Source: Stereocaulon alpinum (taxonomy: Eukaryota; Ascomycota; Lecanoromycetes; Lecanorales; Stereocaulaceae). From it: a stretch of 64,000 nt of DNA. This document shows positions 1 to 13,300 of the stretch, one piece after another (within the stretch, counting starts at the first letter, position 1; the number at the start of each line of letters is the position of its first letter). Both the position numbers and the translations under genes were made by a program. The DNA lies in contig JAEUBA010000023.1 of assembly GCA_018257865.1 (NCBI GenBank), positions 1-64,000 of the forward strand, in the 5' to 3' direction. Under the pieces are notes generated by a model. The model made no database searches. It was not told where the DNA came from and saw only the letters and a list, made by a program, of their open reading frames with translations.

Positions 1-3000
1 TAGCGTTATTTCGGGTTCTCTTAGTCTAGATCTATAATAAGTATAAGTCGCCCTCCTAGTACTCTACCCCCTAGTCGTTAGGATCTATCCTTTTATTTAC
101 GTAGAAGTACGTTCTAGCCTCTAAGTCTCCCCTATAGGCTAGGTGGAACCTACTTATACTCGTATTATATAAGGTTCTATTTATTAGGTTGCGTGCCGGC
201 TCTTAAATCGCTAATACGTCTATGTCTTTTATATCTTTATTTTTAAGAAGTAGTGCTATCACTGTATCCTTCTTCCTCTATATATTATACTATAGTATTT
301 TCAGGTAGGGTATATTCCTTATTAGGTAAGGGCCGCTTAGACGTTCTCTTATATTTAGGTAGTCTTAGTAGTCTTTACTACTCCTAAAGTCTACTTAAGG
401 GTGTTCGTTAGACTAATCCTCTCTATAGATAGGGGCCGTTACCCTTATTCCGCTCTAGAGAGGGTTATTAGTCGTCCCCTCTTCGCTGCCTCCCCAGTTC
501 CTTTCTGGGGCTTGTCTGTTATGTCCTCTAAGGCCTTCCTCTTCCCTTTAAACGATACCTTATTTAAGTATCTTAACGACTTTTACTAAGTATACTTAGA
601 TAATATCCTAATTTATAGTAAGATTAAGAAGGAGTACTAAGAGTATATTAGAAAGGTCCTTATATAACTATATAAAGTAGGCCTTTAGGTAGATATTAAT
701 AAATACGAATTCTATATATAAGAGACGAAGTTTTTAGGATTAATAGTATCTACTAGTAGACTAAGAATAGACCCTAATAAGGTTAAAGTAGTTACTAACT
801 AGGAAGCCCCTACCTACCTAAAGGAGGTATAAGTATTCGTTAGCTTCTATAACTTCTACCGTCGATTTATTAAGGACTTCTTAAAGATAGTAAAACTACT
901 AGTAGCGCTTACTAAAAAAGATTACCTATTCTATTAGTCTAAAGTATATTAATCAGCCTTTAAAGAGATAAAGGATTTAGTAACTAGTACCTTAGTACTA
1001 AGGTATTATAAAAGATCTCGACTAGCGGTACTAGAGATAGACTCTTTAAACTATATTAATAGTAGAGTATTATTATAAGCGGACGATAATAGAGTACTAT
1101 ACTTAGTAGTATTCTATAGTAAGAACTTACTACTAGTAGAATATAATTATAAGATTTATAATAAGGAACTACTAGTAATAGTTCGCTACCTAAAGTACTA
1201 GCGCCCTAAACTTAAGTTAATAGATATTCTAATTTAGATCTTTACTAATTATAAGAGCTTAGAATACTTTATATAGATAAAGGAGCTAATACGCTACTAA
1301 GCTAGATAGGCTAAGAAGTTAGTAGACTATAACTTTAAAATTATATACTATACTAGGAAGTTAAATAGGAAAGTAGATACCCTAACTAAGTTACCTAACT
1401 TAGTACCTACCGATAAGGATAACTTATATCTAAAGTACTAGTATCGTATACTATTATTACCTAAGTATTTCTAAGGTTATAATCTAACCTTCTCAGTAGA
1501 CTAAGAAGCTGAGGAGGGGGGTAAGCCTATAGAGGAGTAAATTAATATATTAATAGATAAGGACTTACCTCTCTACGCTAGAATTATATTAGCGAATTAG
1601 GATAATAAGGACTATACGCGGATATAAGAGGCTATTAAGAAGAATCCTACTTAGATCTTTAAGGGTATTAACCTAAGGTACTACTCCTAACGCTATTATA
1701 CCCTCTTCTATAAAGAATACCTTTAGGTCCCTGCTTTACTAGAACTCTATATTAAACTTATAAAAGAAAGCTATAATCTCCCCGTAAGCGGTCACCTAGG
1801 AAGGGATTATATACTAGAGATTCTAAAGCGTTAATTCTACTAGCTAAGTATAAAAGAGGAAGTAGTACGCTATATCTATAACTACTATACGTATTAAAGA
1901 AGTAAAGTACTAAGAGATTAGTATAATAGACTCCTATAACCCCTACCGACTCCGGAATAGCGTTAGTAGGATATCTTAATAGACTTTATTACTAGTCTCC
2001 TAATATCTAATAATCGCAACGCTGTTTATATACTAGTAGATCGCCTTACTAAGGAATAGCACTACGCCCTATATATAGCTATAGACGAAGGAATCTCTAT
2101 AGAGGCTATAGTAGATATCTTACTTAACTACGTCTTCTATACCTATAGTCTACCTAATTTAATAGTATTAGATCGAGGCCTATAGTTTATCTTATTAGTA
2201 TAGAAGGCCTTATATAAGCGGTTATAAATTAAAGTAAAGCTATCTATAGCGTTCTACCTAGAAACTAATAAATAAACCGAAAGGGCTAATTAGGATATTA
2301 AGCGATAATTAAGGATATACTACTCCTATATATAGGATAATTAGTTATATTAGCTACCTATCGCTAAATTTACTAATAATAACGCTATCGCTAACGCTAC
2401 TAGTATATCTCCTTTCTTCGCTAATAAAGGCTTCTATCCCCGTATATCTTTCTCGCCGCTAATAGAGCCTAGCCCCTCCGCCTAAGAAAGGATATAGGCT
2501 ACTAAGGCTAATAATATTATAGATAAAATAGTAGATATATTAGAATTTATTAAGGAATAGTCCGCTTAGAGTTATAAAAGGATAATAGACTAAGCGAATC
2601 GCTACTAATCTAATATATCCTATAAAGTAGGAGATTTAGTCTTTCTATCTAGTAGGAATATTACTACAGCACGGCTAAGTAAGAAGCTAGATAATAAGAT
2701 ACTAAGGCTATTTAAAGTTATAGAGAAAGTAGGATATTCCTACCGCTTAGAGCTCCTAGTAAGTATACGGATCTATAATATATTCTACCCTAGCCTATTA
2801 TATAAGGCTGTAAGTAATCCCCTACTTAGATAACGCGCTGAACCGCTAGGGCTGGTAATTATTAATAATAAAGAGGAGTAGGAACTAGATAAGATATTAG
2901 ATACCTAATAGATAGGTAAGAACCGCCGGCTATAGTTCTACGTCTAGTAGAAAGGCGAAGCGAAACCTAACCGTTAATAGTATAATACGGATAGTAATAA

Positions 3001-3123
3001 ATTCGAAAACGTAGCTGATATCGTCGCAGATTTCTATTACTACTACCCTAGAAAGCTTAGTAGTCCCAGCTAATAGGAAACTACTTATACGTATTAGGGT
3101 CGATACTTTCTTAAGGGGGGGGG
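1..3123 (+). mobile_element. RIP-degraded Ty3/gypsy chromodomain retrotransposon, 3' part of pol
   Basis: If TAG/TAA are read as former Gln or Trp codons, one frame gives a Ty3/gypsy polyprotein. The RT catalytic box YLDN followed by ILIYS sits near 588-618, RNase H at about 900-1300, and a GHLG-type zinc-binding start plus integrase core at about 1790-2450. A chromodomain-like tail (KILD, then YVQQKG with Q for W) lies at about 2890-3050. A polypurine tract of nine G follows at 3115-3123. The order RT, RNase H, integrase, chromodomain is that of chromoviruses. Gag and the 5' LTR lie outside the window. Frames are broken throughout by TAG/TAA, with virtually no ATG, so no product is possible. 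The only long open stretch (401-589) is the RT palm region opening on GTG; it is not a gene. Confidence 0.88.
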
Positions 3124-3339
3124 TAATATTATAGGCTAGCCTTTCGTTACTTACTAGTCCTTTATTACTTACTAGTGTTTATATACGTTAGCGTTAATCT
3201 AACGCTAGGCCTTAGCGCCTACTAAGCCGCGTCCCTAATATATTATATACACGCTCTATATACATAGCTTTCCTTCCTTAGATTTATTCTCCTAGTCTAA
3301 TAACACCCCTATTAACTCGCTCTAGGCCGGCCCCTAACA
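3124..3339 (+). repeat. Probable 3' LTR of the first retrotransposon
   Basis: The stretch begins directly after the polypurine tract with TAATATTATAGG, which a TG-to-TA change would derive from a TG-initiated LTR. It ends at CCCCTAACA, giving a TG...CA-type unit of about 216 bp, a usual size for fungal Ty3 elements. The matching 5' LTR is outside the window, so identity and target-site duplication cannot be tested. The 3' boundary is the weaker of the two. Confidence 0.42.
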
Positions 3340-6300
3340 TTTATACCCTCTTACTATTAGAATAATACTTATAATCCCTAGTACTAGTAACGCTATTAAG
3401 AAAATTAGTCTTATAGTAACCTAGTACTAGTATAAGGGTAGGGCTATTAAAGCTATTAAAGCTATTAGACTAATCAGCCTCGCCTATAGTAGTAGCTATA
3501 GCTCCCCGCTCCTCCTTAACCTTACTAAATTATAGCAGGGCCTACCCTCTAGTAAAATAGGTTAGGTTCTCGCTAATATAGTAATACTCTACCTTACTAT
3601 AATAATACCCCGCCTTTTTATTAGAATAGAAATCGGCTACCTTAATCCTAAAGGGTATACTATACTATAGTAACGGAAGAGAATAAGGGATATAATTAAT
3701 ATAAGGAAGATTAGGGCTGCTACGGCGAGATAGAGGAGAATAAGGCTAGTACCCTAAATAGCGAATAGTATATATTCTATTTAGAAGTACCTAATAAGTA
3801 TACTAGTTTAGAGGATATAGATATTAATTTTATTACTACTTTAGTAGAGGTCTACTACTATTATAAACGCTATTAGGCTACTTTCAGTTCTTATAATACG
3901 TTATTCTTATACCTCCGTAATAACTGCTAGAAGGTTACTAAGATAGAGCTTATTACTACTAGCCTAAAACTATTTCTAGAATCTACTACTTCTTACCTAT
4001 AGTTTTCTGCCGTAGGCTTAGAACCTACTTTGATAAACCTTATATCTAAATACCTAAAGCTATATATACTACGCGTTATAGAATCTTCTATATTTATCCT
4101 AGGATTATCTGTTAGGATATACCTTCCGTAGTTCTAAATATACTACCTCTAATATTAGCTTCAGCTTAGATAGCCCTAAGCTAAGTATTTACCTTAATTC
4201 CGGCTACCCTATTACCCTTAGGGACTGCGAATTCCTCCGCTAATATATACTAGACTTTAAGGTAAAGGTTAAACGTATAGTATCTTATATCCTAGTACGT
4301 AGCTTCGGTAATAAGGTCTTAGTAGTATTAGAGTTCCTTAACCTTAACCTATATATTAATAGTATTAATAGCTAGGGTCCTACTATAACGAAACTCGTTA
4401 TAGAAGTATATATTACGGATAATCTAAAGGCTAATATACTTATAGGTACTAGGGTACTTAAGACTTACGGTATCCTACTAGATCTAAGAAAGCAGAAGGT
4501 AATAATTACTTAATATAATAATATTAGAATTCTAATCTACTATATAGCGAAGCTATACTCTTAACTACGTTAAGTTATTAAAACCTATTATATATATACT
4601 ATAGCTCCGAACTCTATTATAGATATCCCTATTATATACTATAGCTCGATTCCTAATAACTAAGACTTCCTCTTTAAGCCCTAATCCTATTATAGGCTCA
4701 GATATTAAGGAGGCGTCTATATATACGTCGTCGATTCTATAATATTATTTATTAAGGTTAAAAATACTACCCCTTATCCTATTAAACTCTTAAGGTATAC
4801 TAGGCTAGGTACTATAGTAGAGTATAATAGCTATAGCTGCTATATAGTTTCGCCTAAAGCAGAATCTCTTACTACCTACGGATAGCGTATACTAGACTAG
4901 TCTAATTTAGCCTTTAGGACCTCCCCTTTAGTATTATCTACTACGCGAATAGACCCTTCTAAGGAATATCTACTACCTAATAGCGTTATTATCTACAGCG
5001 ATTATAACGCTATTACTACTCTAGCAGGTCTTATATCCAGCTTTAAGGATATATTCACAGATCTAAGGAAGACTACTAATATTCCTAAGGAATAATAGAT
5101 ACCTATTAGACTTAAGGTAGGGGCTTAGCTAAAGGCTTTAAGAGTCTATCCCCTCAGCTAGAAAGATAGATAGGTAGTAGATAATACCTTTAATAAGCTA
5201 TATATATAAGGTAAGCTATATTTTACGGATTAACCTACTTCTTTTAGCTAGCCCTATTTTATCGTTTAGAGAGAAACGCTATAGGGAAAGAAAGGGCGTG
5301 TAGTAATTAATATTTAAGGGCTAAATACTATTACCGAAGATAATAGCTACCCTCTACTACCCCTATAATCTAATATAATTTCCCTTATTACTAGCTACTA
5401 ATTTATTTCTACTATCGATATAGTAGGCTATTTCTATTAGTTCTACGTTAAGGTAGAGGATCGGTATAAGCTTACTATTATTAGTTATTAAGGCTAGGAG
5501 GAATCTACTATAGTATTAATAGGCTATAAAGGATCTCCCCCTTATATATAGCGGTAGACGGACGCTATATTACGTCCCCTCTATACCTTTATAAAAGCCT
5601 TTATAGACGATATTATTATTTTTAGCTATACTCTTATAGAGTACCTCCGATACCTATACTAGCTTTTCCTACTACTTCGGACTAAAGGAATCTCCCTAGT
5701 ACCTATAAAATCTTATCTAGGTTATCCTTCTATTATACTGCTAAGGTAGCGAGTCGATAGTCTAGGTATATTAATAATAGACGAAAAGATTCGCGCTATT
5801 ACCGTATTACGCTTCCTTAGAAACCTTCGGTAGTTAGAGACCTTTTTAGGTCTAATTATTTAGCTTCGCTTATCTATTCCCCGCTATACTTAACGAGCTT
5901 AACTATTATAGGACCGTAAAATACGCCTTACTTAAGATATACTAGTAACTTCCTCTACTAGCCCTAATAGTCCTACTAGAGGCTTTAGTAGCCCTACTAC
6001 CCCCGTAGTAAAGCCTACTATAAAGTAGCTTTTAGGTCTATCCTATAAGTAGCTATTAAGTCGTCTATACTATAAACCTACTATAGAGGAACTCGAAGCT
6101 TTCTGCGACCTCTAAGACGCCTTTAAGTCTCCTACCTTCCTTATATATTATAACTAGAATTAGTAACTCTATATTAATCTAGACGTATCTAAGGTCTAAG
6201 GATTTACTACTATAGTCTATTATAAGTTAGATAATAATAATACTAGAAGAACTTTAGTATAACCTATTATATTCCTTAATAGAAATATTAATACTGCCGA

Positions 6301-8580
6301 ACGTAATTACTAGCTAATCGAACTAGAAGTAGTAGGTATTATATAGGCGGTTAAGAAGATTAGGTATATAATTAATTCTATTAAAAAGTCCCCCGCTATT
6401 ATCTATACTAATTATTCTGCGGCTATTCTAATTTTAAGGTAGACTTCCCTCTCTATATCCTTAATAGATAAGCTTAACCTCCGCCTAGTCTAAGTATCCT
6501 AATATCTTTCCTCCTTTAATCTATTAATTAGGTATAAGTTAGGGGCCTTTAATATAATATTAGATACCCTTTTACGCCTAAAGGTATAGGTTAATATACT
6601 AGTAGCCGAAAAGGCTAATATTTTAGATTACCTTTACGGCGTAACTATTTAACTTAACGGTACTAAGTATAAGGCTCTTCTCCCTAAAGTCTTTAGCTAC
6701 TACGCCACCTTAGTAGAAATAGATAATAGATTTAAGTAACGTCTAATAGAGGCTTATACTAAGGATAAATAATAGAAGAAGGCCCTTAATATCTTACAAG
6801 ATAGAGAGGAAAACTTATCTAAAGGTTTTCGGTTTTAGAAGAGGGAAGGTTTAATTTACCTTATAAGTTAGGAAGGATACTAACGTCTTTATATTCCTAA
6901 GTCCCTATAATATAAGGTGTTTAAGCTAGCCTATAATAATAATTTCTATAGCAGGTACTATAGAACCTATAATTATATTATACCTTTAATCTTTATTAAG
7001 TACCTCTTAAAGTACCTTTAAGCCTATATTATATATTACCTAAGCTATTAGCTTAATTAGACTAGGAGGTATCTAACTTATAGCGAGCTATATTTAATCG
7101 CTACTCTAGCTATTCCCTTTTATATAGTAGCTATTAACTTTATTATAGTACTACTAAGTTACTACGAGTATAACGTACTAATAACCGTTACCTATAAGTC
7201 TACTAAAAGGAACCTGCTAATCCTTAGTAGCGAGGCTTAGAATACTAGCGATTAGGTAAATAGCTTCCTTATAGCTTTAGTTAGGTATAACTAAGGAATC
7301 CCCTCCGCTATTATTTCTAATAGAGACTTAAAGTTTATAGGATCCTTCTAGAAGGGAGTCTTCTTAAAGATAAAGGTTAACCTATTAATATCTATAGTAT
7401 AGCACCCTTAAACTAATAGGTAGTTAAAGCGTATAAATTAAACTATTAAGATCGCCCTTCGCTTCTTCCTTAGTACTAGCGAAGATAATTAGGTTTCTAT
7501 ACTACTATACCTCTAAGGATCGCTAAATAATACTATTCGCTCTACTAGCTTCGTACTAAATAACCTAGTCTATAGGTTCTATATATATAAAGGCCTTAAC
7601 TTACTAGTAAAGTTAGACCTAGATATCTAAGACCTTAACCGTCTTCGAAATATTAAATAGTAGGAGGTTAACGACGCTATAGTATTTACTAATATAGCTA
7701 TAAAGTTACGCTATAATAGTATATATAAGGCCCTCTATTTTAGCGAAGGTTCTCTTATTTTCCTACGCCTTTATTATAGCTATAATATACCTAGAGTCTA
7801 TTATAAGTACTCTAACTAGCGTATTAGCCTATTTAGGATCCTTAAAAAGGTTAGTAAGCTAGCCTACTAGCTTAAGCTACCCCCTAATATATAAATCTAT
7901 CTAATTATCTTAGTAGCTTAGTTAGAGCCTACCTTAGATCCTACTAAGGATCCCTATAGCCGTCTACCTCCTCTACTTAGTCTAATTAAAGAGGAGGACT
8001 CTAATCCCGTTAATCCCCTCTATAAAATTAAGCGCTTCCTTAATAAGGTACCTAGGAAAGACCGCTATCTAGTTAAATAGAAGGGATACGGTAATAAGTA
8101 TAATACTTAGTATCCTCTTATAGCCCTTAGTAACGCTTAGGAATTTATTAATAACTTTAAGGCTCGTCGCTTAACCTATTATTAAGTAAGGCTGCTAGGT
8201 ATTCCGGTAACCCCTTCGCCTACTCCGCTTATAAATAGGTAGGAGGCTACCGCTCCGCCGTCTCCGCCGCCCCGAAAGCGGGGACGTCCTCGTAAATAGG
8301 TTAACCTACCGTTAGTAGGTAGCTAGTATTAAGACTTATTAAGGTAACTATACTAGTAGTAATCTACTAGTATACCGCTAAGCTAGGCGTTAAACGTAGC
8401 GTAGTTATATATTATATATTTACTTATTTATATAGATACGTCGGTATACCTTCCTTTAGCCGGAATATTACCTAAGATTATTTTCCTCTTACTTTATATT
8501 ATTTATTACCTACGATTAATATCTTCTTACTTCGTATAGTATATAAGTACGTATAGTAATTATATCCCTTCTAAATTATT
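3340..8580 (+). mobile_element. RIP-degraded Ty3/gypsy retrotransposon with chromodomain-like and AT-hook C-terminus
   Basis: Read with TAR stops as Gln/Trp, a second pol polyprotein appears. A protease-like stretch lies at about 4230-4600. RT starts near 5040, with the intact catalytic box FIDD at about 5599-5611. RNase H is at about 6080-6620 and integrase at about 6930-7560. A chromodomain-like segment (RYLV-KQKGYG, with Q for W) is at about 8060-8160, and a basic AT-hook-like motif RKRGRPRK ends the frame near 8272-8300. A gag-like frame may occupy about 3800-4200. No LTR pair flanking this element could be recognised, so the outer limits are approximate and are set by neighbouring features. 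It is not expressed: stops occur every few dozen codons and start codons are missing. Confidence 0.82.
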
Positions 8581-8594
8581 ACTAGTTAGTGCCT

Positions 8595-8724
8595 AGCCTA
8601 TAAGTGCTAGGCTATCGAACCTTACGTTAGCTGTAACGTACTAGATCTACCGAAGTATCGATTAGCCTATAAGGGCCAGCCTATTAAACCTTACCTTAGT
8701 TATAATATACTAGATCTACTAAAG
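8595..8724. repeat. Two-copy direct repeat, 61 bp units at 69 bp spacing
   Basis: Copies at 8595-8655 and 8664-8724 share the frame AGCCTATAAG...CTAGATCTAC..AAG with scattered differences, mostly C/T or G/A. That pattern fits a duplication that predates RIP and then diverged by C-to-T change on either strand. The repeat lies between the second element and the unidentified quasi-ORF, so it could belong to an untranslated or LTR end of either. Confidence 0.7.
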
Positions 8725-8879
8725 CGTCTACCGTTTAGTGCCTATATATTATTCTCCTTATTAGCCTCCGGTACTATCAGGTCTATAGTTAATAATATTA
8801 CGCAAGTCGCAGCGTTTTCTTTAGAAATATAGCGATAGAGACGGAAAGAAGGAGGACCTATAACTAAAGCTATATAACG

Positions 8880-10200
8880 AACCGCCGTATAAGCTAGTTA
8901 ATAGGGACGAAGCTATATACCCTCTAAAATACGTCGAACTATCGTTAATATAGGTTTTTTAAATAGTACGTTACCCGTTTATCTTATAGGAAGTAAGGTA
9001 CTAGAGATAGCTAATTATCTTTCTTAATAAGGATCCCTTAAGGGTAATATAGAGTAATAAAGGCCTAGTACCTAAGGTTTAGTCTAACGTACGTTAAGTT
9101 TAGGTCTACCTAGTAGTATTTAGGAAATACTAGCTATATAGCGAAGAAGGAGCTAGGTATTTCGATATTAACTAGAGTAACTTTATTAATAGCATTAGTA
9201 TAAACGCTACGTATAATATTCGAGAGGGGGCTACGTATATTATATAGGAGCTAAGTAGTACTACCGTTATTATTAATATTCCCCCTCTTAGTAAGGCTAG
9301 CACTAAGCCTAAGCTACCTAAGATTAATATAGGAAAGAAGTTTAAGATATAAGTCTATCCTAAGGGACTTACTAAAGAGCTAAAGGTAGCTAAGTAGGAA
9401 TAGCCTAAGATAACTAGGCCGAATAGGGAAGCTAAACGTTCTAAGATAACTAGGACTAAGGCAGCTTAGCTAAAGGCTGATACTATTTAAGACCTTTATA
9501 GGAGTCCTAAGGTAACTAAGCTAAAGGAAGCTAAACGTCCTAAGACTACTAGGACTATAGTAGAACCGAAGGCGGGTAATAAGAAAAGGTAGAATATTAA
9601 TAATACCGAACCTAGAACCCCTAGTAAGAAAGCTAGGCTTAAAACCCCTATTAATAAGCCTAAGCTTACGTAAGATTTAGTTAACTTAGTAAGTAGGGGG
9701 AAGTGCTTCGCCTTAGATAAAGAGATTAAGATAACTATAACTATAGCTAAGTACTATACCTATAATAACCTTAAGTAGGTATAAGGGAAGGTAGTCCTAT
9801 TCGCTACGGCCTTATATAATATATAGATTTTACTTTAAGCCTATAATAAACATATAATTAAGTAGTTAGTAATAAATCGTTTATAGGTTAAATAGGCGCT
9901 AGAGGATATTATTAAGTTCTAGACCTAAATAGCTAAACTCTCTAATAATAGGGAGTTTAATAATACCCTACTTATAAAAGCTAACGCTATATTTAATAAG
10001 ATTACTAAGGCTTTCCTATCTATAGACCGTATTATACGCGATAACTTTAAGGAGTAGCGGAGTGCGGTACCGGAGGGACTTAAGAAGCTTAGTAAGGAGG
10101 ATAATAAGGTAGTCGACTACTACGGTAATATTATAGAGGAATAAATATAATATTAGCCGGCGCTTTAGCTATAACTATAAGGGCGTAGCCTTTTATCTTT
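8880..10200 (+). pseudogene. RIP-degraded reading frame of unknown identity inside the transposon block
   Basis: One plus-strand frame remains legible for about 1.3 kb if TAG/TAA are read as Gln/Trp, which indicates a former protein-coding gene. The middle part is very basic, with repeated Lys/Arg/Pro/Thr-rich motifs such as KITRP, KTTRT and KLPKINIGKK. It is followed by a more ordinary, helix-like segment containing ADKE-, KANAIFNKIT- and GLKKLSKED-type stretches. I do not recognise RT, integrase, protease or transposase motifs. It could be the gag or accessory ORF of an element whose pol is elsewhere, or a captured host gene. Limits are approximate. Confidence 0.5.
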
Positions 10201-10369
10201 ATTAGTAGCACTATTATAGTTCCTCTATTATAGTATTCCTTTATTATAGTTTAGTCTAACTATAGTACTAAGCTCTTGGCTTATACTAAGAGCTTAGTAT
10301 CTAATAGAAGTAGTATAATAGCTAGATAAGAATAAAAGTATCTTATACCCTTATAGAATCAGGCCATAA

Positions 10370-13300
10370 TAGTAAAGTTCTTTACCTATCTTCTAGTTAT
10401 ACTAACTACTCCTAGGAATACCCTTACCCCTAATTAATTAGATAGTATAGGCTACGAAGCTATCTTAGCTATCTAATTATTAAGGATATATATATAGCCT
10501 CCGACGTAATACGTTACTCTAAGTACTTTAATAGTAGATACGAACAGCCGAAGCTTTTTAAATAATAATAATAATTTAGCCTATTCTACCCTAGGAAAGA
10601 AATAGTCCTATAGGAATATAAACTAGGCTTCGAAATCTTAAAAGCTACCGAAGAAGTTATCTATATAGAATAAAAGCGGTAGAGGCTTAGTTAGGTTATC
10701 CGAATATAGTAAGGAAGGCTCTTATTAAGGCGGAGGGATAAAGCTAAATACTCTATAAACAGCTTTAGTTATTTTAAACCTAGTAGACTTAGAGCCCTAC
10801 TATATCCTAGTAGGCTAATACTATCCTATACCTAATATTATAAACGCGAAGTAGTAGCAGTTATTAGGGTATAGGGGAATCGTAAGGTACGTATACTTAA
10901 GATCAGCTATAAATAGGTAACTATAATTAGGATTAGATAGATAGTTATAGACCTTAGAACTTAACTTAAGGTAGATACCTAGTAAATCCTTATATACCTT
11001 AAAGTAGTCTATAGTTATTCTAGGCTCGTCTTCTAGCCTAGGGTTCTTAACTTTATTAACTATAATAGTATAAGTATTCTACTTAGAAAGGCGTCTATTT
11101 ATAGGCTCTGTTAATTTATAGACGCTACTAAGTAATCTATCCTATATAAGCTTCCTTATCTACTATTTAGTATAAGCTAGCCACCGCTTTTAAAAGTATA
11201 CCGCGAAAGGCTTCGTACTAGGCGTAATACGGACTTAATACGTAATAAGGTTAGTATAGGGTAGATTTAATAGATCTTTACTATTAAGGTGCCTGTACTG
11301 GTATAGTAGCCTAAGGACTCTTATTCGATCTACTTTAGTAGGGATTAATAGTCCTAGCACTTACTCTAAGCCTAATCTACGAGCCTATTCTTTAAGAGTA
11401 TCTAGCGGTAGGTACTGCTTAGGTATAAAACGCTGAATACGGCGGGCTGGGAAAGGGTTCCTAATAGTAGGTCGATATACTTTAATAGGGCGAGCAGGTA
11501 TACTAGAAGCACTAAAGGTATTTATAGACTATCTAAGTTAGTAGACTAACTTTAACAGCCTATAGTTATTAGTATAGATATTACGGTCGGCCTAGGTAGG
11601 TAGAGCCGCTGCTAGTAGTATATATCTATATAGTTTTAAGTCTTACTAAGGACTCTCTAAAAAGCTGTATTATTAATATTAGATAAGTTATCTTCTAATT
11701 CGTTAGAAGACTTATTACTATCCGAATCTAGAGGGTTAATAAAGGCTTCGTTAGCCCGTATAATTACTTTAGGGTATATTAGTATACTATAGTCTTTATA
11801 ATAGACTAATTTAGGGCTAGTAATATAGCGGACTTATTCTCTAATTAATAGGTCACCAATTTAAATAGATAACTACCGTACAAAGATAACAGTATTAACG
11901 CTGTATAACTAAGGTAGCCTAAGTAGTAACTAAGGCTTATCCGTTATACTATAAATAGTAGGTGATATAAAACAGCGTATAGTTCTCTAGACGCCTTTAA
12001 TATATAAGTCGAAACCTATATAGCTTTTAAGTAACGACTCTTAGTAGTTAGTAGTCTATATTATTAGGCCTTTAAAGCCTATATCGGAGAGGGGTCGTAG
12101 TATAAGCTTCAGCTTTTAAACTATTAAAGGTGATATAATATTTATATCCGACCCTTAGTCTACTTATATCTCTTTTTTATTAAGCTTAGTTTTAATTCGT
12201 CTAGCTTATACTATTCTAGGTATCCTAAAGGCTTTCTTAGCGCCTACTATTATACTTAGGAACTTAGTATAGCTATCTAGCTATACTTCTATAGTATTAA
12301 CCTATAGTTAGATAGTAGATAATTTAGCCCCGAAACCAGCCTAAGGCTGCTGTAGTTACTGAAACTATTACGGCTGGAATATAGAAGCGGGCTGAGGTAC
12401 GAATACCTAGGGTATAGGGCCTTAGTTTAGTGCTGCAGTAGGCTGGTACTGCTGGGCTATAGTTAGATTGAACGATCTAAATAGATTAGTAGGAGCCTAA
12501 GGCTGCTACGCTACTTACTACTTATTAAGCTTCTTCTCTCGCTTTTTTACGACTCGTATATATAATCGCTTTAACTCGCGGCTAATAGCTGGTAACTATA
12601 TAATAAGATCTATCTAAGATATATTAACCTTAGTCTGCTAAAGTATCTAATAGATAGATATTAGTAAGTTAAACTTCCCTAAGTTATTATTAAATATTCT
12701 AATAATTAGCTAGAGCTTAATCTTCTTACTAATATATTTCTTACCTTTAGTTTTAGGCCTATTATTAGTAGCCTAGGCAATATTATAGGGCTAATTAGAA
12801 TTATTTTAAGTAGTCTATAATTCGTCTTTACGTAGACGCTTATTAGGTCCTAAGCCTTCTCTATAGTTAGCTACTACTACCTTTAACTCACCTATAGGAG
12901 ATAAGAATAATTTGGTAACGCTAAACGTAACCGAATTAGCTTATAATATACTTAATCCTAATAATAATAGCGTCTACGTACCTAACGAGGATATAGATAA
13001 GGTTAGTAAGGCTGATAAAGGTAAGTTAGTAAACAGCTTATCCTAATCTAGTAGGAATATCTAAGGTATAATATTACTATTATAGTTACTAAAGCCAGCT
13101 GATATAAAGCTGACTTATAGTTAGATACTAAAGATAATTTCTTATAGGTAGGCTTATTCCTATATAGGTAGTAGACGGTATTCGTAGCTATTATCCTTCC
13201 TAGAATTATAGTATCCTCCTCTTACGTATAGTAGTCCGTCTTCTCTAATATTATAGACCCTTAAGCTATTAATAAACGGGTTAAGGGACTTACTTCGATC

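Noticed and set aside
401..589. 62-codon open frame in the RIP block
   Set aside because: It opens on GTG, lies inside the decayed RT and continues into stops; it is only a less-mutated part of the retrotransposon.
3340..8580. Matching LTR pair for the second element
   Set aside because: I compared about 3,340-3,700 with about 8,340-8,760 by eye and found no convincing similarity.
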